Positions 1 to 5,680 of a DNA stretch of 8,991 nucleotides are shown in pieces. This DNA comes from Bacteroidota bacterium (GTDB taxonomy: Bacteria > Bacteroidota > Bacteroidia > Bacteroidales > Porphyromonadaceae). Numbering within the stretch: the stretch's first letter is position 1; each line of letters begins with the position of its first letter. The translations under genes were made by a program, and so were the position numbers. The notes beneath the pieces were generated by a model. That model had not been told where the DNA came from. It worked only from the letters and a program-made list of their open reading frames with translations, and did no database searches. The stretch spans positions 1 to 8,991 of the forward strand of contig JAEWGA010000006.1 of the NCBI GenBank assembly GCA_023388555.1, written 5' to 3'.

Positions 1-119
1 GGCAATTTTAGAGAGAAAATGGAGGTAAAAATGGGGTGATTTTGGGGGTAAAAGGATGACCGCCCGCAATCCCTTTATTGGAGCGGGTTTGCGAGGAGTG
101 TTAAAAGCTGTGTAAAAAT
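1..119. other. G-rich non-coding edge of the greA upstream region
   Basis: No reading frame here looks coding. Bases 1-60 are purine-rich with G runs at 34-37 and 44-48 and very few C, the mirror image of the C-rich, G-poor stretch at 202-419. GGGGGTAAAA at 44-53 has an exact inverted copy, TTTTACCCCC, at 203-212. A hairpin can form at 63-87: CCCG with CGGG, then CAAT with ATTG, a three-base bulge and the loop CCCTTT. Only TTT follows it, so it is a poor intrinsic terminator. Leaders of + strand genes in this window are C-rich, so a G-rich leader here would fit a divergent minus-strand gene just outside the window. That last point is inference. Confidence 0.4.
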
Positions 120-207
120 AACTGCGCTTTCTTTTTCAACAAACTGCGCTTTTCGTTACGACAAACTGCGCTTTCTTTTTTGAAGAACTCCGCAGATACT
201 TTTTTTA
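120..207. repeat. Four phased 22-base direct repeats
   Basis: Units begin at 120, 142, 164 and 186, exactly 22 bases apart. The first three share the identical 11-base core AACTGCGCTTT. Unit 1 matches unit 3 at 18 of 22 positions and unit 2 at 17 of 22. Unit 4 keeps only AACTnCGC and is otherwise degenerate. Two DNA turns per unit would place each core on the same helix face, as in iteron-like arrays for a binding protein. There are no unique spacers, so it is not CRISPR. The function is unknown. Confidence 0.75.
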
Positions 208-419
208 CCCCCTCCCAAACGCCCCCAAATTTGCCACAAAAAAAACCACCCTAAAACCGCCCCAAATTCCACCCCAAAATTCTATCCCCCCCCCAAACCA
301 CCCTAATCCCCCCCCAATTTTCACCTAACAAGCCCCTCAATTTCTCCACAAAACTATATCCCCAAAATTCCTCCTAAAAAACCACCTACCCTCACACTAA
401 AATATCCCCCCATCAACTC
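202..419. other. Strand-asymmetric, almost G-free low-complexity tract
   Basis: Only four G residues (221, 233, 259, 332) occur on the + strand in 218 bases. The tract is built from C runs, A runs and some T, including C9 at 286-294 and C8 at 308-315. The frames carry stops and no ORF fits. Neighbouring intergenic leaders (1277-1297, 1685-1737, 5633-5680, 7513-7535) are also C-rich and G-poor, so this may be an exaggerated form of a genome habit. If transcribed from the + strand, the RNA would be largely unstructured and pyrimidine/A-rich. Confidence 0.7.
286..315 (-). other. Canonical G-quadruplex motif on the minus strand
   Basis: Read on the minus strand this is G8, ATTA, GGG, TGGTTT, G9. 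Since the long runs can each supply two G-tracts, it satisfies the G3+ N1-7 rule with at least four tracts and loops of at most six bases. Further G4 and G5 runs lie on both sides (minus-strand complements of 260-263, 272-275, 208-212 and 222-226), so more than one fold is possible. Formation in the cell is inference. Confidence 0.65.
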
Positions 420-426
420 GCCTCCA

Positions 427-450
427 AACATCCTGCCCCCTTCGGATGTT
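427..450 (+). other. Seven-base-pair hairpin
   Basis: AACATCC (427-433) is an exact inverted repeat of GGATGTT (444-450) around a ten-base loop. ATTTTG follows. The stem is only moderately GC-rich and the T run is short, so a terminator role is weak. It stands directly before the complementary-loop hairpins at 459-510 and could belong to the same structured element. Confidence 0.4.
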
Positions 451-458
451 ATTTTGCT

Positions 459-510
459 GGAGCTATGTTTAAGGGACTCCGCTTTTTAGCATAGGAACAT
501 AGTAAAAAGC
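459..510 (+). ncRNA. Candidate two-hairpin element with complementary loops
   Basis: Hairpin A is GGAG (459-462) with CTCC (477-480). Hairpin B, immediately adjacent, is GCTTTTTA (481-488) with TAAAAAGC (503-510), a perfect eight-base-pair stem. Both loops are 14 bases. Loop A contains CTATGTT (463-469), the exact reverse complement of AACATAG (496-502) in loop B, so a seven-base-pair loop-loop (kissing) contact could form. Equally, AACATAGTAAAAAGC at 496-510 could pair with both 5' partners as one stacked helix. No promoter for it was identified, and the strand is assumed to be that of greA. The family is not recognised. Confidence 0.35.
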
Positions 511-583
511 AGCAGTTAAATTCAACCTCTCTAACAAAGAAAAGTCATAATACAAACAGTTGGGTTGTATAAGCTGTTTATTA

Positions 584-615
584 TTTGGATATATGTGTGG
601 GTTGGACTACCTTTG
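584..615 (+). promoter_or_regulatory. Bacteroidetes-type promoter upstream of greA
   Basis: TTTG at 584-587 (-33 element), a 20-base spacer, and TACCTTTG at 608-615 (-7 element, consensus TAnnTTTG) match the phylum's primary sigma-factor promoter at every defined position. The tRNA promoter at 8869-8899 has the same two boxes with a 19-base spacer. Transcription would start near 620-623, leaving a leader of roughly 185 bases before greA. Confidence 0.7.
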
Positions 616-621
616 TCCTAC

Positions 622-745
622 TGAACGAGGCGTGTTTCCCCTCCTTACACTTTTAGGAGAAACAGCCCTAAAAGTGAGCGATTCTGTCCGATCCCCCCTT
701 CCGTTTCAAAGTAGGGAAAACGGCAGAGTTGTTCTCTTTATTTTG
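622..745 (+). ncRNA. Structured greA leader or independent small RNA (candidate)
   Basis: This stretch would be the first product of the promoter at 584-615. The strongest element is a perfect ten-base-pair hairpin, CACTTTTAGG (648-657) with CCTAAAAGTG (667-676), with a nine-base loop. Around it, 631-640 can pair with 714-722 (nine pairs, one bulge) and GAACGA (623-628) with TTGTTC (729-734), followed by the T-rich stretch 735-745. A competing fold uses the same 3' bases: CTG-CCG (684-690) with CGGCAG (721-726), or CCGTTT (701-706) with AAACGG (718-723). Mutually exclusive stems before a T-rich tract resemble an attenuator. E. coli greA also has a leader-derived small RNA (GraL). The sequence does not match tmRNA, RNase P RNA or SRP RNA signatures. 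No Rfam family is recognised. Confidence 0.4.
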
Positions 746-776
746 TATCTATATTGAAAATATACAGCTACCTTTA
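742..776 (+). promoter_or_regulatory. Weak possible proximal promoter for greA
   Basis: TTTG at 742-745 and TACCTTTA at 769-776 are separated by 23 bases. The -7 box departs from TAnnTTTG at its last base and the spacer is a little long, so this is a second-rate match. It would start RNA around 782 with a short leader that skips the structured region. Confidence 0.25.
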
Positions 777-805
777 TTGTAGAACTAAGACATACCTTAT
801 ATATA

Positions 806-1276
806 ATGGATACCATTTACATGACCGAGCAAGGATACCAAAAGTTGCTCGATGAGATAAAAAAACTGGAAACAGAGGAACGCCCCGATGTAATACGCCG
901 TATTGCCGAGGCTCGGGACAAAGGCGACCTTTCGGAAAATGCCGAATACGCTGCAGCAAAAGAGGCACAGCAGCTATTGGAGTCCCGAATAAACAACCTA
1001 AAAGAGCAGCTATCCAATGCTCGTATGGTGGATACCTCGCAACTAAGCACGGATAGTGTTCAAATCTTGAACAAGGTGAAAATCAAGAACCTTTCCACTA
1101 AAAAGAGTATGACCTATACTATTGTTTCCGACACGGAGTCCGATCTTAAAAGTGGGAAAATTGCTATTTCTACCCCTATAGCCCAAGGGTTATTAGGCAA
1201 AAAAGTAGGCGACGAAGTTGAAATACAAGTACCCAACGGGATGGTAAAGTTCCTGATTGAAGAGATATCCTTTTAA
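806..1276 (+). CDS. greA: Transcription elongation factor GreA
   Basis: GreA binds the RNA polymerase secondary channel and stimulates cleavage of backtracked transcripts, rescuing stalled complexes. The protein is 156 residues, close to the usual length. Residues about 7-75 form the antiparallel coiled coil. At its tip is the conserved run ARDKGDLSENAEY (36-48), and the acidic pair D41 and E44, which coordinates catalytic magnesium in E. coli GreA, is present at the same numbers. The C-terminal FKBP-like domain shows STPIAQGLLGKKVGDEVEI at 122-140. The start at 806 gives MDTIYMTEQGY. The ATG at 821 is a possible alternative, since many homologues begin near that methionine. No Shine-Dalgarno is visible. 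An adjacent HIT gene 21 bases on suggests cotranscription. Confidence 0.97.
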   Translation: MDTIYMTEQGYQKLLDEIKKLETEERPDVIRRIAEARDKGDLSENAEYAAAKEAQQLLESRINNLKEQLSNARMVDTSQLSTDSVQILNKVKIKNLSTKKSMTYTIVSDTESDLKSGKIAISTPIAQGLLGKKVGDEVEIQVPNGMVKFLIEEISF

Positions 1277-1297
1277 CCAACCCCTCTGTCTTAAGCC

Positions 1298-1684
1298 ATG
1301 ACCTTGTTTTCGAAGATTATAAAAGGCGAAATACCTTGCCAAAAGATTGCCGAAACAGAAGAGTTTTTTGCCTTCTTGGACATCAACCCCGTTCAGCCAG
1401 GGCATACCTTAGTTGTTCCTAAACGGGAAGAGGATTATATTTTTAACCTTCACGATACCGAAATAAGCGGCCTAATGGTGTTTGCAAAAAAAATAGCCCA
1501 CGCTATACAAACAGCTACAGGTTGCACTAAGGTAGCCGTAACGGTGATAGGGTTAGAAGTGCCTCATGCTCATGTACACTTAATACCTATTAATAAAGAG
1601 GGCGACCTTGACTTTAAGCACAAAAGCACCCCTTCTCCCGAAGAACTGCTGGAAATGGCCGAAAAAATTCGTAGGGTCTTATAA
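1298..1684 (+). CDS. HIT family nucleotide-binding hydrolase
   Basis: A 128-residue histidine-triad protein of the Hint branch, a small cytosolic dimer. Such proteins hydrolyse AMP-linked substrates such as adenosine phosphoramidates. The physiological substrate in Bacteroidetes is not established. The N-terminal FSKIIKGEIPCQKI (4-17) is a family hallmark, DINPVQPGHTLVVPK (28-42) is the nucleotide-binding strand region, and the catalytic triad HAHVH with H90, H92 and H94 lies in GLEVPHAHVHLIP. Length and all key residues are normal. It follows greA by 21 bases and precedes the TPR gene by 53. An A8 tract at 1486-1493 falls in frame as A AAA AAA, a potentially slippery heptamer, but no alternative frame of note follows. 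Confidence 0.93.
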   Translation: MTLFSKIIKGEIPCQKIAETEEFFAFLDINPVQPGHTLVVPKREEDYIFNLHDTEISGLMVFAKKIAHAIQTATGCTKVAVTVIGLEVPHAHVHLIPINKEGDLDFKHKSTPSPEELLEMAEKIRRVL

Positions 1685-1693
1685 GCCCCTGTT

Positions 1694-1735
1694 ATGCACC
1701 CTCTACCCTATTTAGTACTCCTGGATACGCCTTAG
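1694..1735 (+). CDS. Possible 13-codon leader ORF before the TPR gene
   Basis: ATG at 1694 opens a short frame, MHPLPYLVLLDTP, that stops with TAG at 1733-1735, two bases before the TPR gene start. It fills most of the 53-base gap. The placement would suit translational coupling, but a frame this short arises easily by chance and no ribosome-binding site is visible. The same GTTATGC context recurs in the gap before ribF (5638-5644), where it opens only a four-codon frame. Confidence 0.12.
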   Translation: MHPLPYLVLLDTP

Positions 1736-1737
1736 CT

Positions 1738-3477
1738 ATGTTTCGTACCTTTCGCTTCCTAATTTATATTGCAGGTGTGCTTATTAGCCTGGGGACTGGC
1801 TTATGTGTTTATGCCCAATTGGCAAGTAGGCAAACATCCCCTTATTTTAACCTGTTATATTGGCGCACCCCTACCCTTCCACAGGAAAGTAAGCAAGATG
1901 TATCTGCTATTTTCCACCATTTATTTATGGCCTATTGGGTGGACTCTTTACAGCCTTCGGTATTGGAAGATATGTCCCGCATGAACCTTATGGCAAAAAA
2001 ATACCCCGAGGCGATACAATCCTTAGAAAAAGCGTACCAAACCTCGGGGAACGACCTCCATTTGGGGCGCACCCTCTTGGATTTATACTTGGGAATGCAA
2101 ATGAAGGAGAAAGCGGCACAGGTTGGCGAAGAGTTAATGAAGCTAACGCCCGAAGACCCCTCGTTACTGAACCGAATGGCCAAGATATATGCCGAAGAGA
2201 AGAAGTACGACCAAGCCCTAAGCACGCTCGACCAAATACTAAAAACCGGTATTAATGCGCCTGAGCTATACACCCAAAAAGCCGAAATTCTCCTACAACA
2301 AGGCAAAAAAGAAGAGGCCCAAAATTTATTACAACAATACGAGCAGGAAAACATTGCCGACAAGACCGTAGCTTTAACCTTAGCCTCCTTTTATGTGCAG
2401 CATCAACAGCCCGATAAAGCGTTGTTGACTATAGGAAATCACCTTAAAGTATTACCAAACAACTTTGAGGCATTAGCTGTTAAGGCGGCCATAGAGGTAC
2501 AAGGCAAAAAGTACAAACAAGGCACACAAACCATACTGCGAGCCTCCCAAATAGAGGGGGTAACCCCCGAAGCGCTACAAACCGTCTTGTCGCAAACCTA
2601 CGCCCAATCTCAACAAGCCCCCGAGTACGGGGAAGCCCTGGTTCCCGTATTGCAAGAGCTATGCAAACGGTTTCCAAACTCGGACTCCTTTAGCGCACAA
2701 TTAGGAACACTGTTACTACAAAAGAAGAAAACAGAAACAAAAGGGATTGAGTTGTTACAAGAACTGGTGAATAAAAACACTGGCGTATTAGCCCCTTACC
2801 TCATATTGGCAACACGCTACGGAGAAGCCGAAAACACCGATAGCCTGCTGTTGGTAAGCCAAAAAGCCATTGCTAATTTCCCCGAAGAAGCAACGTTCCA
2901 ATTGTATACTATTTTAGGTTGGTTTCAGAAAGGAGACACGGTTCAGGCCCTGCAAGTGGCACAAAAAGCACTAAAAGAAGTCCCCGAGGATGCACCACAA
3001 TATAGTAGGTTACTAAGTGTTACTGCCGATTTGCTTAATGAACAAGGTAAACCCCAAGAGGCCTTTGAATTATATGCCAAAGCGGTAATGCTAAACCCTA
3101 ACGACCCCACCACCCTAAACAACTATGCCTACGCTTTGGCAACCGATGGCAAGCCCGAAGATTTAGAACGAGCCGAACAGATGGCAAGCCAAGCGGTAAA
3201 AATAGCTCCCACACAAGCATCCTTTTTGGACACCTATGCCTGGATTTTATATTTAAGAGGCGAATATGCATTGGCCAAGGTGTACCAAGAGAACGCACTA
3301 AGCCATGCCGAAGAGCCTTCGGCCCTTTATTTTGAGCACTATGGTGATATCTTAATAAAGTTAGGCGATACCCAAGGGGCTTTGCAAGCCTACCAAAAAG
3401 CATTGCCTTTGAGCTTGGACCCGAAGAAGATAGAAGAACGTATAAACGCTCTTAAAACTTTACAACAGCAGGATTAA
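1738..3477 (+). CDS. Secreted or membrane-anchored TPR repeat protein
   Basis: A 579-residue protein with an N-terminal hydrophobic segment (about 7-26, cleavage possible after A26 in VYAQ), followed almost entirely by helical tetratricopeptide repeats. Clear repeat units lie around 80-107, 109-137, 142-170, 175-203, 211-238, 385-415, 423-452, 457-490 (with NNYAYALA at 461-468), 494-525 and 533-560. TPRs are protein-interaction scaffolds and the partner is unknown. Family context: a TPR protein followed by a DUF4292 lipoprotein and an M23/EnvC protein is a recurrent Bacteroidales arrangement, so a periplasmic role linked to the envelope is a reasonable inference. No enzymatic motif is seen. 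The start at 1738 gives a basic then hydrophobic N-terminus typical of a signal sequence. Confidence 0.88.
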   Translation: MFRTFRFLIYIAGVLISLGTGLCVYAQLASRQTSPYFNLLYWRTPTLPQESKQDVSAIFHHLFMAYWVDSLQPSVLEDMSRMNLMAKKYPEAIQSLEKAYQTSGNDLHLGRTLLDLYLGMQMKEKAAQVGEELMKLTPEDPSLLNRMAKIYAEEKKYDQALSTLDQILKTGINAPELYTQKAEILLQQGKKEEAQNLLQQYEQENIADKTVALTLASFYVQHQQPDKALLTIGNHLKVLPNNFEALAVKAAIEVQGKKYKQGTQTILRASQIEGVTPEALQTVLSQTYAQSQQAPEYGEALVPVLQELCKRFPNSDSFSAQLGTLLLQKKKTETKGIELLQELVNKNTGVLAPYLILATRYGEAENTDSLLLVSQKAIANFPEEATFQLYTILGWFQKGDTVQALQVAQKALKEVPEDAPQYSRLLSVTADLLNEQGKPQEAFELYAKAVMLNPNDPTTLNNYAYALATDGKPEDLERAEQMASQAVKIAPTQASFLDTYAWILYLRGEYALAKVYQENALSHAEEPSALYFEHYGDILIKLGDTQGALQAYQKALPLSLDPKKIEERINALKTLQQQD

Positions 3478-3497
3478 CACCGAATTCCAAAACCTTC

Positions 3498-4346
3498 ATG
3501 ACCTTCCCTAAATATAAATACATAAGCCTATTATTAGCGGTTTGTTTTGCCCTTTGCCTGTATTCTTGCGGCTCGGCACCAAAACGAGTGCGCTCAACAG
3601 GCGAAAGCGCATCTTTAAGCAAGTCCGAGTTTATACAACGTTACGCAAGCCTTGTATCGCCAATAAAGGTAGACACCAAGGGGCGCATCACCTTTTTTTC
3701 CAAAGGGAAAAGCCAAGGCGCAACGGTACGTTGGCACTATGTGGAACACAAAGGCTTCTCGCTATCGTTACGCCCTATGGGGTTAATAGAAATTGCAAGG
3801 CTAACGGTGACCCCGAATAGGATTATTTTATTAGACCGAACAGCAAAAGAGGCTTTTGTTAGTACTACGCCCCAGGAGGTGTCAGACCTTATCCAGGACT
3901 TTACGGGCTACGATGCCTCCTCCCTCTCGGCCTTGGTTGCCAACCAACCCTTCTCCACAGGAAACACTGGTGTACGGGCCTTGCAAGAGATGAAAATGAA
4001 AATTGAGCGAGGCCGCTACTGCTTTTATCAAACAAAAAAAGAGCTGGACCTCCGGCACTACTTCGACGCACAACAAAACCTGACAGAAAGCGTTATTGCA
4101 GTCCAGGGCCGAGAAATAGTCCGAGTCAGCTACAGCAACTTCGAAAAACAAACCCATGGGAGCAGAAGCTATCCGGCAAACATAGACCTACAAATAAACT
4201 GGAACGAATCGCCAATACACTTAAATGTCCGTTTGGATAAACCTGGAACAATTACCAACAAGGAGATTGAAGAGGTAGTACCCGATGGATACAAACACAT
4301 GGGCTTGCTACGAGTGGTAAAAAAGGTTAGGGAGTTAGGATTATGA
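3498..4346 (+). CDS. DUF4292 family lipoprotein
   Basis: A 282-residue predicted lipoprotein. After a short basic start, residues 9-20 are hydrophobic, and LYSC (21-24) is a lipobox with C24 as the lipidated cysteine. The residues after it (GSAPKRVRS) are not acidic, so the surface-export signal described in some Bacteroidetes is absent and a periplasm-facing location is more likely. The rest is rich in predicted beta strands, for example 57-80 and 191-228. Position between the TPR and EnvC-like genes fits the Bacteroidales DUF4292 family. A relationship to LolA/LolB-type lipoprotein carriers is conceivable from size and beta-rich character but not shown here. Its TGA overlaps the next ATG (ATGA at 4343-4346), implying translational coupling. 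Confidence 0.85.
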   Translation: MTFPKYKYISLLLAVCFALCLYSCGSAPKRVRSTGESASLSKSEFIQRYASLVSPIKVDTKGRITFFSKGKSQGATVRWHYVEHKGFSLSLRPMGLIEIARLTVTPNRIILLDRTAKEAFVSTTPQEVSDLIQDFTGYDASSLSALVANQPFSTGNTGVRALQEMKMKIERGRYCFYQTKKELDLRHYFDAQQNLTESVIAVQGREIVRVSYSNFEKQTHGSRSYPANIDLQINWNESPIHLNVRLDKPGTITNKEIEEVVPDGYKHMGLLRVVKKVRELGL

Positions 4347-5632
4347 CGCGTAGTATAATAGCCTGGGGAATAAGTTTGGCACTTTGCTTAGTTGTAGTAC
4401 CTTGCTGGGGACAAAAGTCGGCACGAGTACGCCAGTTAGAGCAACAACGAAAGGCACTTACGGAAGAAATTCAACGCACAACACAACTACTAAAAAAAAC
4501 AACGAATACAACTGCTAATAGCCTAAAAAAGCTGAACCTCCTGGCCTCCAAAATAGCTGCCCACAAAAAGGTTATAGAAACACTTGGTGCTGAACTTAAC
4601 GAAGCCGATGCCTCGTTAGCCCGCCTCTCGTCACAAATGGATAGCCTACAAAAGCAGCTACAAAACAGGCAGGAGTACTATGTTAGGTCCGTAAGGGCTA
4701 TGCAAAACCGAAACACCGCTAAAGAGTACCTGTTGTTTATACTATCGGCAAAAGATGTACAACAAGGTATGAGGCGTATGCAATACCTACGCGAATACGC
4801 CCAATGGCAAAAAAAAGAAGCCGATAAACTGAAGGATATAAATGCTCAGCTCCAGGCAAAGCACCAAGAGGTACAAACCCAACGAAACCAAAAGAACATC
4901 CTGCTGGCAACCCGAGAAAAAGAGCAAGCAGAGCTACAACAAACACAAACAGAAAGCCAAAAAGAGGTAAAAGCATTAGAGGCCAAGAAAAAGGAATTAC
5001 AAACCTTATTGGCTCAAAAACGGAAACAAGCACAACAGCTGAACCGACAAATAGAACAGCAGATTGCCAAAGAAATAGCAGAGTCCGAAGCGAAAGCACG
5101 GCGGGAGGCTGAGGCCCGAAAAAAAGCTGCCCGGAACAATAGCCAAACAACCACCCCTGCCAGGAAAGCTATTTCCAAGGGCGGATACGCAATGAACGAA
5201 CAAGAGTTTAAGCTCTCGGGCAGCTTCGAGAACAACAGGGGACGTTTACCCGCACCAATATCGGGAAGCTACTCTATTATTGGGCGTTTTGGAGAGCATG
5301 CGCACCAATCCCTTACCCATGTACGTGTTAACAACAGTGGTATAGACCTGCAAGGCGCACCCGGTGCTGTTGCCAAAGCGGTATTTGAGGGGGTGGTAAC
5401 CCGCATTTTTGTAGTGGAAGGTTACAACAACTCCATAATACTACGGCACGGTAACTACCTTACTGTTTACAGTAACCTAACAGAGGTTTACGTAAAAACA
5501 GGCGATAAAGTAGAAAGAGGACAGTCGTTAGGAAAAGTATATAGCGACCCTAATATGAATGGCGCAACCTTCTTGCACTTCCAGTTGTGGAAAGAGCGCA
5601 CTAAATTAAATCCAGAACGATGGATTAGGTAA
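4343..5632 (+). CDS. envC: EnvC-like murein hydrolase activator (degenerate LytM/M23)
   Basis: A 429-residue periplasmic protein: signal peptide 1-23 (cleavage likely after CWG), a long Lys/Gln/Glu-rich coiled coil about 25-265, a low-complexity linker, and a LytM/M23 domain about 298-429. Active M23 peptidases use an HxxxD and an HxH motif plus a further catalytic His. Here the first His is N331 (NSGID, D335 kept), the middle His is N378 in YSNL, and the first His of HxH is F410 (H412 kept). Loss of these residues indicates a non-enzymatic activator of cell-wall amidases in septum splitting, as for E. coli EnvC. It overlaps the DUF4292 gene by four bases, and AGGGAG at 4329-4334 may act as a weak ribosome site. 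Two in-frame A8 tracts (4492-4499, 4809-4816) lie in the coiled-coil part. Confidence 0.9.
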   Translation: MTRSIIAWGISLALCLVVVPCWGQKSARVRQLEQQRKALTEEIQRTTQLLKKTTNTTANSLKKLNLLASKIAAHKKVIETLGAELNEADASLARLSSQMDSLQKQLQNRQEYYVRSVRAMQNRNTAKEYLLFILSAKDVQQGMRRMQYLREYAQWQKKEADKLKDINAQLQAKHQEVQTQRNQKNILLATREKEQAELQQTQTESQKEVKALEAKKKELQTLLAQKRKQAQQLNRQIEQQIAKEIAESEAKARREAEARKKAARNNSQTTTPARKAISKGGYAMNEQEFKLSGSFENNRGRLPAPISGSYSIIGRFGEHAHQSLTHVRVNNSGIDLQGAPGAVAKAVFEGVVTRIFVVEGYNNSIILRHGNYLTVYSNLTEVYVKTGDKVERGQSLGKVYSDPNMNGATFLHFQLWKERTKLNPERWIR

Positions 5633-5680
5633 CCCTCGTTATGCCCCTTTGTTAGTTTTATAGTTCCCCAAGAATTTCCT

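Noticed and set aside
120..207. 22-base repeats as a CRISPR array
   Set aside because: Units abut with no unique spacers, the repeat is short, and no cas gene is present.
349..356. Minus-strand -7 box (TAGTTTTG) for a divergent gene
   Set aside because: No matching -33 element at the right distance. A lone box is expected by chance in such low-complexity DNA.
648..676. Perfect ten-base-pair hairpin as an intrinsic terminator
   Set aside because: AGCGATTCTG follows on the + strand and AAGGAG on the other, so neither side has the required T run.
560..757. 65-residue frame on the + strand upstream of greA
   Set aside because: It needs a TTG start, overlaps the promoter and the strong hairpin, and has no family resemblance. 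Better explained as non-coding leader.
420..780. RNase P RNA, tmRNA or SRP RNA in the greA upstream region
   Set aside because: The conserved signatures (GAGGAAAGTCC, tRNA-like ends, GGAAGCAG-type SRP tip) were not found. A 6S-like RNA cannot be excluded but has no positive evidence.
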